From Arthrobacter sp. ov407 (GTDB lineage Bacteria > Actinomycetota > Actinomycetes > Actinomycetales > Micrococcaceae), in NCBI RefSeq assembly GCF_900102895.1, contig NZ_FNGD01000001.1, forward strand, positions 525,936 through 589,935: a DNA stretch of 64,000 bases, given 5' to 3'. The translations under genes and the position numbers were made by a program. Below are positions 51,977-60,076 of this stretch, piece by piece; position 1 is the stretch's first letter, and each line of letters starts with the position of its first letter. The notes below the pieces were generated by a model. That model had not been told where the DNA came from. It was given only the letters and a program-made list of their open reading frames with translations, and searched no databases.

Positions 51977-52860
51977 CCACCACCGCACCCACCAGCCGCC
52001 GCGCCACGGCAGCCGCCCGCCAAGAAAGCGGCGCCGGGCTGACCTTCCTCCGGGCTGTGCACGCCGAATGGATCAAGCTGACCTCGCTGCGCTCCAGCTA
52101 CATCATCCTCACTATCGCGTTCCTGGGCATGGTCGGTATCAGCCTGCTCAGCACGCTATCCGTGGTCGACATGGCGTCTGGCTACATCGCCTACGGCGCC
52201 GATCCGGCGGGGAGCGAAGCCCAGCTGGGCACTGTTGAGGAGTTCGGGGTGATGGCCCGCGGTGTTGCGTCCAACGGCATTGTCATCGCCCAGTTCCTGA
52301 TTGCTTCCTTGGCCGTGATGCAGATCGGTTCCGAATACGGCACCCGCATGATCACCACGACCCTCACCGCGGTGCCCCGCCGGATCACTGCCGTGCTGGC
52401 CAAGACACTCGTCATCGCCGGAACCTCCTTCGTCGTCGGCGTCGTCGGGGCCCTCATCTCGTATGCCATCGCCCAGCCCATGCTGGAACCGCATGGCCTG
52501 AATTACCCGCTCATCGCAGACGGGGTCATCCGAGGCATCGTCAGCGCCGGCGTCTACCTCGCCCTGATCGCCGTCCTGGGCCTGAGCATCGGGGCTCTGC
52601 TGCGCAACAGCGCCGGCGGCATCGTCACCACCCTGGGTGTCCTCACCGTCCTCCCGATCATCGTGGCCATCCTCTCCGGTGTGAACGATTTGTTCAGGGA
52701 TCTCGGGCTCTTCCTTCCCTCGTCGGCAGGCATGGACATGGTGGCGATCCGTACCGCTCAGGATCACCTGACCCAGGTCCAGGGCGGCCTCGTCGTGCTG
52801 GGCTGGGCGGTGGTGGCCCTGGCCGGTGCCCTGATCTCCGTGAAGCGCCGGGACGCCTGA
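51973..52860 (+). CDS. ABC-2 type exporter permease
   Basis: A 295-aa membrane protein with about six hydrophobic helices (SSYIILTIAFLGMVGISLL, FLIASLAVMQIG, VYLALIAVLGLSIGALL, VLGWAVVALAGALISV). EYGTRMITTTLTAVPRRITAVLAK is the cytoplasmic loop typical of this family. It is translationally coupled to the ATPase gene (ATGA). Confidence 0.9.
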   Translation: MTTTAPTSRRATAAARQESGAGLTFLRAVHAEWIKLTSLRSSYIILTIAFLGMVGISLLSTLSVVDMASGYIAYGADPAGSEAQLGTVEEFGVMARGVASNGIVIAQFLIASLAVMQIGSEYGTRMITTTLTAVPRRITAVLAKTLVIAGTSFVVGVVGALISYAIAQPMLEPHGLNYPLIADGVIRGIVSAGVYLALIAVLGLSIGALLRNSAGGIVTTLGVLTVLPIIVAILSGVNDLFRDLGLFLPSSAGMDMVAIRTAQDHLTQVQGGLVVLGWAVVALAGALISVKRRDA

Positions 52861-52928
52861 CCCGGGCAGCCGCCAGCCGCACACAAAGATGGAATAGCCG
52901 CGAGATCCTCGTCAGCGGGCTCGGGAAT

Positions 52929-53915
52929 CTAGTGCATTCCGCGCAGCAGCCGGGCCAGGACGGGCACGTTGACGGTGTTGGGGGCCGGTCCCGAGCCGAG
53001 GAACTGCTTGAGGCCGCGGGCCAAGCCCGCGGCGTTGACCACCTCGACCAGCCCCGAACCTTCCCCGTACCCGCTGCCGTGGCCGCCGGGTGCGCGGCGG
53101 TGCCGGTCGATGACCGGTTGATGCAGGTTGCCGTCCGTGCTGTGGACAACAATCCAGCCGGTGACATTGAGCTCGGGAAAAATGTCCTGCATCCGGCGCA
53201 CGACGTGGGCCAGTTGGGGCGGGGCGACGGAGCGTCCGCCGTGTGTCAACGTGCTGCCGTTCCACGCGTAGGCGCCCGGCGGCAGCAGCATGGATCCGAT
53301 GATTGCGAGCCGGTAGCCGGCAAGGACTGCGTGGTCGATGTGGCTGTTGTCCGCCGGGGACTGCAGCCCGTTGACGAGCCGCGCCGCCGGAATGGCGGTC
53401 AGGATCTGCCTGCTGATGAGCTGGACAGTGCGCGTTTCCCGTTGGATCCGGGCCTCGGCCCCGAAGATTCCACGCTTGCGGGGCATACCGTGCACCTGCG
53501 CTCGCGCCACGCCGGCAGGAATCAGCGGCACCGCTGTCCCGTCGCCAAACTGCTCGAACGGAGGAATATACACGGGTGGGTCGGCCGCCGTATTCCGCGG
53601 TGTGTTCGGTCGGCGCACGTTGGCTGAGGCCCGGCTGCCCGCGGCCGGGGCATCGAAATGAGCGCCCTCGTCGCCGGCGGGAGAGGAGTACGCGCCGCCG
53701 GAGGCGCTGCCGTAGGACCGGTCATAGTCCGCGCGCCGCTTTACGTCGATGAGTGTCTCGTAGGCGAGAGTGACGCGCCGGAACGCTGCAGGATCGCCGC
53801 CGTGATCCGGGTGGGCGAGCCGGGCGGCCTTGCGGTACGCCACTTTGATGTCCTTCTCCGTCGCCGTCACGGGGATCCCGAGGACCTGGTAATGCGAGCT
53901 GCTGCCCTGCGTCAA
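52929..53915 (-). CDS. J-domain protein with C-terminal NERD-like domain
   Basis: 328 aa. Residues 8-65 are a J domain (YQVLGIPVTATEKDIKVAYRKAARLAHPDHGGD, with the HPD tripeptide that stimulates DnaK). A disordered Ser/Ala/Pro linker follows. The C-terminal 170 residues (RTVQLISRQILTAIPAARLVNGL, SHIDHAVLAGYRLAIIGSMLL, LTHGGRSVAPPQLAHVVRRMQDIFP) have the order of elements of the NERD nuclease-related fold. They lack the expected E-x-K pair after the Asp-His, so catalysis looks lost (inference). TTG 53915 with AAGGAT 6 nt upstream is the only sensible start. It diverges from the diacylglycerol-kinase-like gene. Confidence 0.78.
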   Translation of the reverse strand: MTQGSSSHYQVLGIPVTATEKDIKVAYRKAARLAHPDHGGDPAAFRRVTLAYETLIDVKRRADYDRSYGSASGGAYSSPAGDEGAHFDAPAAGSRASANVRRPNTPRNTAADPPVYIPPFEQFGDGTAVPLIPAGVARAQVHGMPRKRGIFGAEARIQRETRTVQLISRQILTAIPAARLVNGLQSPADNSHIDHAVLAGYRLAIIGSMLLPPGAYAWNGSTLTHGGRSVAPPQLAHVVRRMQDIFPELNVTGWIVVHSTDGNLHQPVIDRHRRAPGGHGSGYGEGSGLVEVVNAAGLARGLKQFLGSGPAPNTVNVPVLARLLRGMH

Positions 53916-54043
53916 ACAGAGATCCTTTTCATCGATGGTGCCGGCGTTGAAAATGCCGGACCGTTCGCGGGCGCCCGGCAGGCCCAGTTTAACCGGCTGG
54001 AGGAATAACGAGCGCGCGTACCGGGATGGTTCCCGGCGGCTGT

Positions 54044-54049
54044 CATAAT
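54044..54049 (+). promoter_or_regulatory. -10 element (CATAAT) of the diacylglycerol-kinase-like gene
   Basis: CATAAT ends 7 nt before ATG 54057 and there is no ribosome site, again suggesting a leaderless transcript. Confidence 0.45.
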
Positions 54050-54056
54050 TCAGCGC

Positions 54057-54986
54057 ATGATGATCGCCGTCGCCGTGAACCCGCAAGCATCCTTTGGCCG
54101 GGCGCGGCACGCCGGGAAGGAAGCGGCGGCGCACTTCCGTGCAGCCGGGGCGGAGGTCCAGCTGCTGTGCGCGGACAGTTATGCCGCGCTCGCACAGGCA
54201 GTTGAGCACGCGCTGGAATCGGGCGTGGATGCCCTCGTGGTGGTGGGCGGCGACGGCATGGTCCACCTCGGGTTCAATGCGCTTGCCGGTGCCGGTGCCC
54301 GTACCCGTGCCGGCGCCCGTGCCGGGGCCGGCGGCCGGGTTCCGCTGGGCATCATTCCCACCGGGACGGGCAACGACACGGCCCGGGCCCTGGGCCTGCC
54401 GCTGCACAACCTCCCGGCGGCCTGCGAACGGGCGCTGGAGTCTCTAGCCGACGGCGGCCGGATGATCGACGCCGGCAGGATCACCGCCGGAGGAACCACC
54501 CGCTGGTTCGCGGGCGTGGTCTCGGCTGGGTTCGATGCTGCCGTCAATGAGCGGGCCAATGACTGGCGCTGGCCGCGCGGCAAAATCCGCTACCAGCTCG
54601 CCATGCTTCGCGAACTGGCCTCGTTCCGGGCCATCAATTACACGGTCACGGCCGACGGCGAACGGTGGCAGCAGGACGCCATGCTGATTTCCGTCGCCAA
54701 CGGCCAGTCGATCGGCGGCGGAATGAGGATCGTTCCGGAGGCTGTCCTTGATGACGGACACCTGGACCTGTTTATTGTTAGCCGGTTGTCCCGGACCGGG
54801 TTGCTGGCCGTGTTCCCGAAAGTGTTTGCCGGCAAGCACGTGGGCCACCCCGCCGTGCACCTTCGCCGGGTCCGCACCGTGGAACTGGCGGCCAGCAACA
54901 TCGTGGCCTACGCCGACGGCGAGCGGATCGGGGCGCTCCCGATGACCATCGAGGTCTTTCCGCGGGCCGTCTGTGTTCTCGCGTAG
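54057..54986 (+). CDS. Diacylglycerol kinase-like lipid kinase
   Basis: 309 aa of the DAGK-catalytic/LCB5 family. The nucleotide site VVVGGDGMVHLGFNAL and IIPTGTGNDTARALGLP are intact, as are GRMIDAGRI, ISVANGQSIGGGMRIVPEAVLDDGHLDLFIV and the late AYADGE. The likely substrate is diacylglycerol or a related lipid. A GAGARTRAGARAGAGG insert at about 82-98 comes from a 6-bp DNA repeat and sits in a surface loop position between the two motifs. Confidence 0.92.
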   Translation: MMIAVAVNPQASFGRARHAGKEAAAHFRAAGAEVQLLCADSYAALAQAVEHALESGVDALVVVGGDGMVHLGFNALAGAGARTRAGARAGAGGRVPLGIIPTGTGNDTARALGLPLHNLPAACERALESLADGGRMIDAGRITAGGTTRWFAGVVSAGFDAAVNERANDWRWPRGKIRYQLAMLRELASFRAINYTVTADGERWQQDAMLISVANGQSIGGGMRIVPEAVLDDGHLDLFIVSRLSRTGLLAVFPKVFAGKHVGHPAVHLRRVRTVELAASNIVAYADGERIGALPMTIEVFPRAVCVLA

Positions 54987-54995
54987 CGGCTTGGC

Positions 54996-55430
54996 CTAGG
55001 CGCTTGGCGTAGCGGCCGGCGTGGCCTTGCGCGGGGACAGCCTGTTCAGTGCCAGGGCGCCCACGAGCAGCCCGAAGTCACGCAGTGCGACGTCGTAGAA
55101 GCCGCCGAGGACGATCAGGTTGATGATGATGCCCAGCAGCCAGGCGGCCACGAGCGCGGATCCGAAGCGCGGGCGCAGCGCCACCATTACGCCGGCGATG
55201 ATTTCCACGACGCCAACGATGTACATGATGGTCTGGGCCGGCAGCGGGACTACCGAGGTCGCCACGGGGGCCAGGTACATGGTCCAGTCGGTCAGCAGAT
55301 TCGTGAACTTGTCCAGGCCGAACAGGATCGGCGCAACCGTAAAGACGGTCCGCAACAAGAGGAAGGCCTGGCGGTGCGGGTCCGCCGCGAGCTGCTGGGC
55401 CGGAGTGGAGAGGGCTGGCGAAACTTTCAT
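54996..55430 (-). CDS. DoxX-family membrane protein
   Basis: A 144-aa protein with four hydrophobic helices (FLLLRTVFTVAPILFGLDKF, IMYIVGVVEIIAGVMVAL, ALVAAWLLGIIINLIVLG, FGLLVGALALNRL), matching the DoxX/YphA fold. GAAGGAG precedes ATG 55430. Family members occur with redox and thiol functions. It diverges from the Cys-rich HTH regulator and shares an operator-like repeat with it, so it is probably the regulator's target. Confidence 0.88.
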   Translation of the reverse strand: MKVSPALSTPAQQLAADPHRQAFLLLRTVFTVAPILFGLDKFTNLLTDWTMYLAPVATSVVPLPAQTIMYIVGVVEIIAGVMVALRPRFGSALVAAWLLGIIINLIVLGGFYDVALRDFGLLVGALALNRLSPRKATPAATPSA

Positions 55431-55440
55431 GACATGCTCC

Positions 55441-55508
55441 TTCTAAAAATGGATAACTCGATTTTAGAACCTCGGATGTGGATTAAGCAACAATTCTTGT
55501 TTTTAGAG
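55441..55508. promoter_or_regulatory. Operator-like repeats between doxX and the HTH regulator
   Basis: TTCTAAAA (55441-55448) and TTTTAGAA (55462-55469) are exact complements 13 bp apart, and a third half-site TTTTAGAG lies at 55501-55508 just before the regulator's -10. The AT-rich spacing suits a dimeric winged-helix repressor acting on both genes. Confidence 0.6.
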
Positions 55509-55509
55509 A

Positions 55510-55515
55510 TATTCT
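55510..55515 (+). promoter_or_regulatory. -10 element (TATTCT), leaderless HTH regulator transcript
   Basis: TATTCT ends exactly 6 nt before ATG 55522 and directly follows a TTTTAGAG half-site. Confidence 0.55.
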
Positions 55516-55521
55516 TGACTC

Positions 55522-56289
55522 ATGACCAAACTTCCGTGGAACCGCCGGCTTGCGGCGATCGCGTCCCTGGGCGACGAGAACCGCAGGGTGCTGTTTGACT
55601 ACGTCGCCTCAGCGGTAGACGCCGTTGGCCGGGACGACGCCGCCAAGGCTTTGGGCCTGGCGCGGAGCACGGCCTCGTTCCATCTGGACCGGCTCGTGAA
55701 AGACGGGCTGCTGGACGTGGAGTTCCGCAAGCTTGGAGGGCGGGAGGGCCCCGGTTCCGGCCGGCCCGCCAAGCTGTACCGGGCAGCCGTGGACGAGATA
55801 GCGGCCTCCGTCCCCGACCGCCACTACGATCTCGCCGCCGAGTTGCTGGTTTCCGCGATCGAAGCTGCAACCAGCGACGGCGGATCGCCGCGGGATGCCC
55901 TGCTCCGGGCCGCCCGCGCCAAGGGGCAGTCAGCGGGCGAGTCGGCAGCCAGGTCAACCGGGCGCGAGCCGGCGGAGGCCATCGGGGGGGATACGGAAAC
56001 CGCCGGCGGTCCCGATGGTGGCGGCCCGTTCGCGGACTTCCTGACGGGGCAAGGCTACTGCCCGGCAGACGACGGCGGCGGGGGACTGGTGCTGATGAAT
56101 TGCCCGTTCCATCGCCTCGCCGCCGGGCACACAGACGTGGTCTGTGCCATGAACGGGGCCTTCCTGGGCGGGGCCTCCGCGGCCCTGGGGATCGACCCAG
56201 GACGCATCGAAGCGCTCGCCATCGAAGATCTCAGGGAGCGGGGGAGCGCGCAGCCAGGGCAATGCTGTGCCCGCATCCTGCCTGCTTGA
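55522..56289 (+). CDS. Winged-helix regulator with C-terminal cysteine cluster (SufR/ArsR-like)
   Basis: 255 aa. The N-terminal 80 residues are a winged helix (LGDENRRVLFDYVASAVDAVGRDDAAKALGLARSTASFHLDRLVKDGLLDVEFRKL, then GRPAKLYR). The C-terminal half has NCPFHRLAAGHTDVVCAMN (Cys194, Cys208) and a final CCARI (Cys248, Cys249). This spacing recalls the cluster-binding region of SufR-type repressors, so iron-sulfur or metal sensing is likely (inference). A Gly/Ser/Asp-rich linker at about 125-175 is unusual. It is divergent from doxX, with shared half-sites and probable autoregulation. Confidence 0.83.
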   Translation: MTKLPWNRRLAAIASLGDENRRVLFDYVASAVDAVGRDDAAKALGLARSTASFHLDRLVKDGLLDVEFRKLGGREGPGSGRPAKLYRAAVDEIAASVPDRHYDLAAELLVSAIEAATSDGGSPRDALLRAARAKGQSAGESAARSTGREPAEAIGGDTETAGGPDGGGPFADFLTGQGYCPADDGGGGLVLMNCPFHRLAAGHTDVVCAMNGAFLGGASAALGIDPGRIEALAIEDLRERGSAQPGQCCARILPA

Positions 56290-56349
56290 CCGGGCTGCCC
56301 GTGTGACGTCGCTGCCTGCGTGACCCGGACCGCCCGGCGCCGCGGCTAC

Positions 56350-57252
56350 CTACCCCGCGCCCCCCGCGGTTGGGGCGGCCGGCACTGCGAGCCTGGGCTG
56401 GCCCTTGATTCCGGTCAGCAGGACGCCGCCGATCACCATGAGGCCGCCAACGATCTGCACGAGGGTCAGCGGCGTCCCCAGCAGCACCGTAATGATCGCC
56501 GTGAAGACAACCATCAGGTTGAGGTAGTTGCCCGCGGTCCCCGGCGGGGTGGTCTTCAGCGCCAGGTTCCAGAGGAGGTAGGAACCAAGGGATGGGAACA
56601 GTGCGATGTACGCCAGCGACCAGCCTTCGGCCGCGGTGTCGGGGAACTGCACGTTCATGGCCAGGGCAAGCGGCGCCAGCATCACGGTCGCAATCACCAC
56701 CTGAACGGCCGTGGCCGAGATGGCCGGCACCTTCAGCCTGCGGGCAATGATCGTATAGAAGCCCCAGACGATGATCGCACCGATCATCATGAGCTCGCCG
56801 GTGTTGATGGAGAGGCTGAATAAACGTGCCAGCTCACCCTGGGTCAGGACGAGCAGCACCCCCAGCAGGCCCAGGCAGATGCCGAGCCAGCCCAGTCCGG
56901 TGGTCCTCTCGCCGAGCAGGACGATCGCCATCACCACAATCAGGGCCGGGTTGGCGGCCGTAATGAGGGAGGCGTTCATCGCGGACGTGTATCCGAGCGC
57001 GCTGTAGAGCAGCAGCGTGTAACCACTCATGCCCAGGACGCTCAGCGCCAGGAGCGCGGGCCAGCGGCGCAGCACCGCGCGCCAGTCCGGTTTCTCGATG
57101 AAGTGGGCCAGGAGCAGCAGCGGCACGGCGGCCAGGGCCCAACGCCAGAACGTCAGGTCCAGCGGAGTCATTGAGGCGACGGCGGCCTGTCCGACGACGA
57201 AATTGCCGGACCAGAACAAGGTGGCCAGCACTAGGTACAGGGACGCTTTCAC
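56350..57252 (-). CDS. EamA-family (DMT superfamily) transporter
   Basis: A 300-aa membrane protein with ten hydrophobic helices in two EamA repeats (ATLFWSGNFVVGQAAVASMTPLDLTFWRWALA and IIVWGFYTIIARRLKV, then LFPSLGSYLLWNLALKTTPPGTAGNYLNLMVVFTAII). The substrate is unknown; family members export amino acids or metabolites. GTG 57252 is chosen over GTG 57267 because TACATT lies exactly 6 nt upstream. It diverges from the cysteine desulfurase gene. Confidence 0.88.
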   Translation of the reverse strand: MKASLYLVLATLFWSGNFVVGQAAVASMTPLDLTFWRWALAAVPLLLLAHFIEKPDWRAVLRRWPALLALSVLGMSGYTLLLYSALGYTSAMNASLITAANPALIVVMAIVLLGERTTGLGWLGICLGLLGVLLVLTQGELARLFSLSINTGELMMIGAIIVWGFYTIIARRLKVPAISATAVQVVIATVMLAPLALAMNVQFPDTAAEGWSLAYIALFPSLGSYLLWNLALKTTPPGTAGNYLNLMVVFTAIITVLLGTPLTLVQIVGGLMVIGGVLLTGIKGQPRLAVPAAPTAGGAG

Positions 57253-57258
57253 CGCTTG

Positions 57259-57264
57259 AATGTA
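57259..57264 (-). promoter_or_regulatory. -10 element (TACATT), leaderless EamA gene
   Basis: On the minus strand TACATT-CAAGCG-GTG, a 6-nt gap. Confidence 0.45.
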
Positions 57265-57332
57265 CACCAGCCCCGTGCCCTTCCCCCGTGCCTTCGCCCA
57301 TGGCCGCCGGGGAGCGCAGGCGCCGCCGCGGG

Positions 57333-57338
57333 TAGAAT
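57333..57338 (+). promoter_or_regulatory. -10 element (TAGAAT), leaderless cysteine desulfurase gene
   Basis: TAGAAT-TGGGCT-GTG, a 6-nt gap between a near-consensus -10 and the start codon, with no ribosome site. Confidence 0.6.
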
Positions 57339-57344
57339 TGGGCT

Positions 57345-58586
57345 GTGCCTGTATACCTCGACCACGCCGCCACCACCACCCTCGCCCCGGAGGCGCTGGC
57401 CGCACTGACGCGCGAACTGGCCCGGACCGGCAACCCCTCCTCGCTGCACGGATCGGGCCGCCGTGCCCGGCGCTCCGTGGAGGACGCGAGGGAAGTACTG
57501 GCGGCGGCCGCCGGTGCCCATCCCTCAGAGGTCATTTTCACCTCCGGCGGGACCGAGGCGGACAACCTCGCGGTCAAGGGCCTGTACTGGGCCCGCCGCG
57601 CCGAGGACCCTGTGCGTACCCGCATCCTGTGTTCCGCCGTCGAACATCACGCGGTGCTGGACACCGTCGAATGGCTCGAGCGGCATGAGGGCGCCGAGGT
57701 CTGCTGGCTCCCGGTGGACGCCGCGGGCGTCGTAGACCTGACGGTGCTGGAGGCCGAGCTGTCCCGGGATCCGGCGTCGATCGCGCTGGTGACCGTCATG
57801 TGGGCTAACAACGAGGTCGGCACCATCCAGCCCGTCGCCCAGATTGTGGCGCTGGCACACGCCGCCGGCGTGCCTGTCCACTCCGACGCCGTCCAGGCCT
57901 TCGGTTCCATACCCGTTGACTTCCGCGGGACGGGACTGGACGCCATGTCCGTCTCCGGGCACAAGATCGGCGGACCAGTCGGCGTCGGCGCGCTCATCCT
58001 TGGCCGGGCGGTGAAGCTGACCCCGGTCCAGCATGGCGGCGGGCAGGAACGCGACGTCCGCTCGGGGACCCTGGACACGGCGTCGATCGCAGCCTTTGCC
58101 GCGGCCGCCGAGGCCGCCGCCGCGAAACTCCCCGAGGAGGCCGCCAGGATCGCGGCCCTGCGGGACCGGTTGATCGAGGGCGTCTTAGCGGCCGTCCCCG
58201 AGGCCGTGCTCCGGGGCGCCCCGGGCCCCGGGCGGTTGCCTGGCAATGCGCATTTCACGTTCCCCGGCTGCGAGGGAGACTCGCTGCTGTTCCTGCTGGA
58301 CCTCGCCGGCGTCGAATCGTCCACGGGCTCCGCCTGCACTGCAGGTGTTCCGCGGCCCTCCCATGTGCTGCTGGCCATGGGCCTGGATGAGGACACGGCG
58401 AGGGGTGCGCAGCGGTTTACGCTCGGGCATTCCTCGACCGACGCCGACGTCGATGCCCTGCTCGCCGCGCTGCCGGGCGCCTACGCACGGGCCCGCCAGG
58501 CGGGCATGGCCGGGCATGAGTCCAGCATTCAGACCGCGGGAACGGTCGCGCGCGAATCTGCCCGTCAGGCTTCCGCAGGGATCTAA
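57345..58586 (+). CDS. Cysteine desulfurase (NifS/IscS type)
   Basis: A 413-aa PLP enzyme that takes sulfur from cysteine as a persulfide. The start [31 protein letters not shown] and [11 protein letters not shown] are diagnostic. The PLP lysine is Lys207 in [14 protein letters not shown] and the persulfide Cys is Cys331 in [21 protein letters not shown]. No scaffold genes are adjacent, but mnmA lies 1.5 kb downstream, so supplying sulfur for tRNA thiolation is a sensible role. The C-terminal 40 residues are an Ala/Arg-rich extension. Confidence 0.94.
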   Translation: MPVYLDHAATTTLAPEALAALTRELARTGNPSSLHGSGRRARRSVEDAREVLAAAAGAHPSEVIFTSGGTEADNLAVKGLYWARRAEDPVRTRILCSAVEHHAVLDTVEWLERHEGAEVCWLPVDAAGVVDLTVLEAELSRDPASIALVTVMWANNEVGTIQPVAQIVALAHAAGVPVHSDAVQAFGSIPVDFRGTGLDAMSVSGHKIGGPVGVGALILGRAVKLTPVQHGGGQERDVRSGTLDTASIAAFAAAAEAAAAKLPEEAARIAALRDRLIEGVLAAVPEAVLRGAPGPGRLPGNAHFTFPGCEGDSLLFLLDLAGVESSTGSACTAGVPRPSHVLLAMGLDEDTARGAQRFTLGHSSTDADVDALLAALPGAYARARQAGMAGHESSIQTAGTVARESARQASAGI

Positions 58587-59830
58587 ATCGGAGGCTGGTC
58601 CAGGAGCTGATCCAGCGGTGCCGAGGAGTCGGCGAGCAGGTCCGGGCTCACGGCCGTCCGTGAGCTGATGAGCGCCTTGATCGCCTTCTGCGGCTTGGCG
58701 GCGCGGGGCCAGTTGACGTTCATCCCGGCCACCACACTGCCCTCCCGCTGCCAGAAGGCCATGAATTCCTTGTCCGCCAGCGAGCCGCGGATGACCGGTG
58801 GCCCGGCAACCAGCGACGGGAAGCCCGAATACTCCATGCTGACGTCGTACTGGTCCGTGTAGAAGTACGGGATGGTGTCCAGCACGGCATCGAGGCCGAG
58901 CATCGCCTTGGCCGCCACCTTGCCGCCATTGAGGGCATTGGACCAGTGCTCGCTGCGGTGGTGCTCGCCGGTGAACGGGTGCAGGGCATTGGCGACGTCG
59001 CCGGCGGCGAAGATTCCGGGCGCCGAGGTCCGCAGCGATGCGTCGGTGAGGATGCCGTTGCGGATCCCGATGCCGGCCGCCTCGGCCAAACCGACCTCCG
59101 GCGCGACGCCGACGGCGATGACCACCAGGTCGGCGGGCAGGACTTCGCCGGCATCGGTGACCACTGCCGTCGCCCGTCCCGACCGTCCCTGAATCTCGGC
59201 AGCGGACGCCGGAAGCCTGAACCGCACGCCGTGGGCCTCGTGCAGCCCGCGGAAGAAGCCACCAAGGTCCGGGCCGATCGCCGCGCCCAGCGGCACCTCC
59301 TCCAGTCCCAGCAGGGTGACGGTATTTCCGAAGGTGCTGGCGGCGGCGGCCAGTTCCATCCCGATCCAGCCGGACCCGATCATGACCACATTCAAGCCAC
59401 CGTCGGCGAGGCGGGCGTGCAGGCGCCGGCTGTCCTCCACCGTCCTGAACGTGCTGACGCCCTCGAGCCCGCTGGGCAGGGGGATGCTCCTGGGCCGCGC
59501 TCCCGTGGCCAGCAGCAGGGAGGAGTACTCCAACCGCCCGCCGCCGTCCAGAACCACAGCCCGGGCGGCCGGGTCCAGATCCGTGACCTGGACGCCGAGC
59601 CGGAGGTCGACGCCGTTCGCGTCGTACCAGTCCTCGGGCACCACCGGCAGGGCGTCGTCGCCGGCCTTGCCCAGCAGGTACTCCTTGGACAGCGGCGGGC
59701 GCAGATACGGCTGGTGGGACTCTGCGGCCACCAGCACCACCGGGCCGCTGAAACCCTCCGCCCGCAAAGTTTTGGCGGCGGTGGCACCCGCCAGCCCGCC
59801 GCCCACGATCACGATGTTCTCGACAGCCAT
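58583..59830 (-). CDS. FAD-dependent ferredoxin/rubredoxin-type NAD(P) reductase
   Basis: A 415-aa two-dinucleotide-domain flavoprotein. FAD motif [16 protein letters not shown] (about 7-22), [14 protein letters not shown], the NAD(P) motif [18 protein letters not shown], and the second FAD motif [12 protein letters not shown] are all present. There are no redox-active Cys pairs, so it resembles putidaredoxin/rubredoxin reductases. A C-terminal reductase domain follows. It converges on the cysteine desulfurase gene, the two stops overlapping in CTAA. The electron acceptor is not encoded nearby. Confidence 0.92.
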   Translation of the reverse strand: MAVENIVIVGGGLAGATAAKTLRAEGFSGPVVLVAAESHQPYLRPPLSKEYLLGKAGDDALPVVPEDWYDANGVDLRLGVQVTDLDPAARAVVLDGGGRLEYSSLLLATGARPRSIPLPSGLEGVSTFRTVEDSRRLHARLADGGLNVVMIGSGWIGMELAAAASTFGNTVTLLGLEEVPLGAAIGPDLGGFFRGLHEAHGVRFRLPASAAEIQGRSGRATAVVTDAGEVLPADLVVIAVGVAPEVGLAEAAGIGIRNGILTDASLRTSAPGIFAAGDVANALHPFTGEHHRSEHWSNALNGGKVAAKAMLGLDAVLDTIPYFYTDQYDVSMEYSGFPSLVAGPPVIRGSLADKEFMAFWQREGSVVAGMNVNWPRAAKPQKAIKALISSRTAVSPDLLADSSAPLDQLLDQPPI

Positions 59831-59918
59831 GTCCGCTCGATTCCCGCATCTGTGCGCTTCCGTTTCTAAAACCGCATGTTCTGACGCTAGAAGGGGGAAG
59901 CGGCCCCGTCAAGGTCTT

Positions 59919-59947
59919 TTGGGGAGGATTCGGCGTGGCGATAGAAT
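59919..59947 (+). promoter_or_regulatory. mnmA promoter
   Basis: TTGGGG (59919-59924) and TAGAAT (59942-59947) are 17 bp apart, giving a leader of about 120 nt that contains the four 16-bp repeats. Confidence 0.65.
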
Positions 59948-59977
59948 GGCGGGGCAGGCATTGTGCTATTTCCGCGG

Positions 59978-60041
59978 ACTGCGGTGAACTAATACTGCAG
60001 TGAAGTAATACTGCTGTGAACCGATACAGCAGTGAACCAAG
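59978..60041 (+). repeat. Four 16-bp tandem repeats in the mnmA leader
   Basis: Units start at 59978, 59994, 60010 and 60026 and follow ACTGCNGTGAANNNAT; the last has ACAGC. The core is nearly invariant while the three linker bases vary. They are transcribed if the promoter above is right, they are not in frame with any gene, and their 16-nt period rules out a coding repeat. Confidence 0.85.
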
Positions 60042-60076
60042 TGCCTGCGACCCCCTGAACCCTAAAGAAAGCCAGT

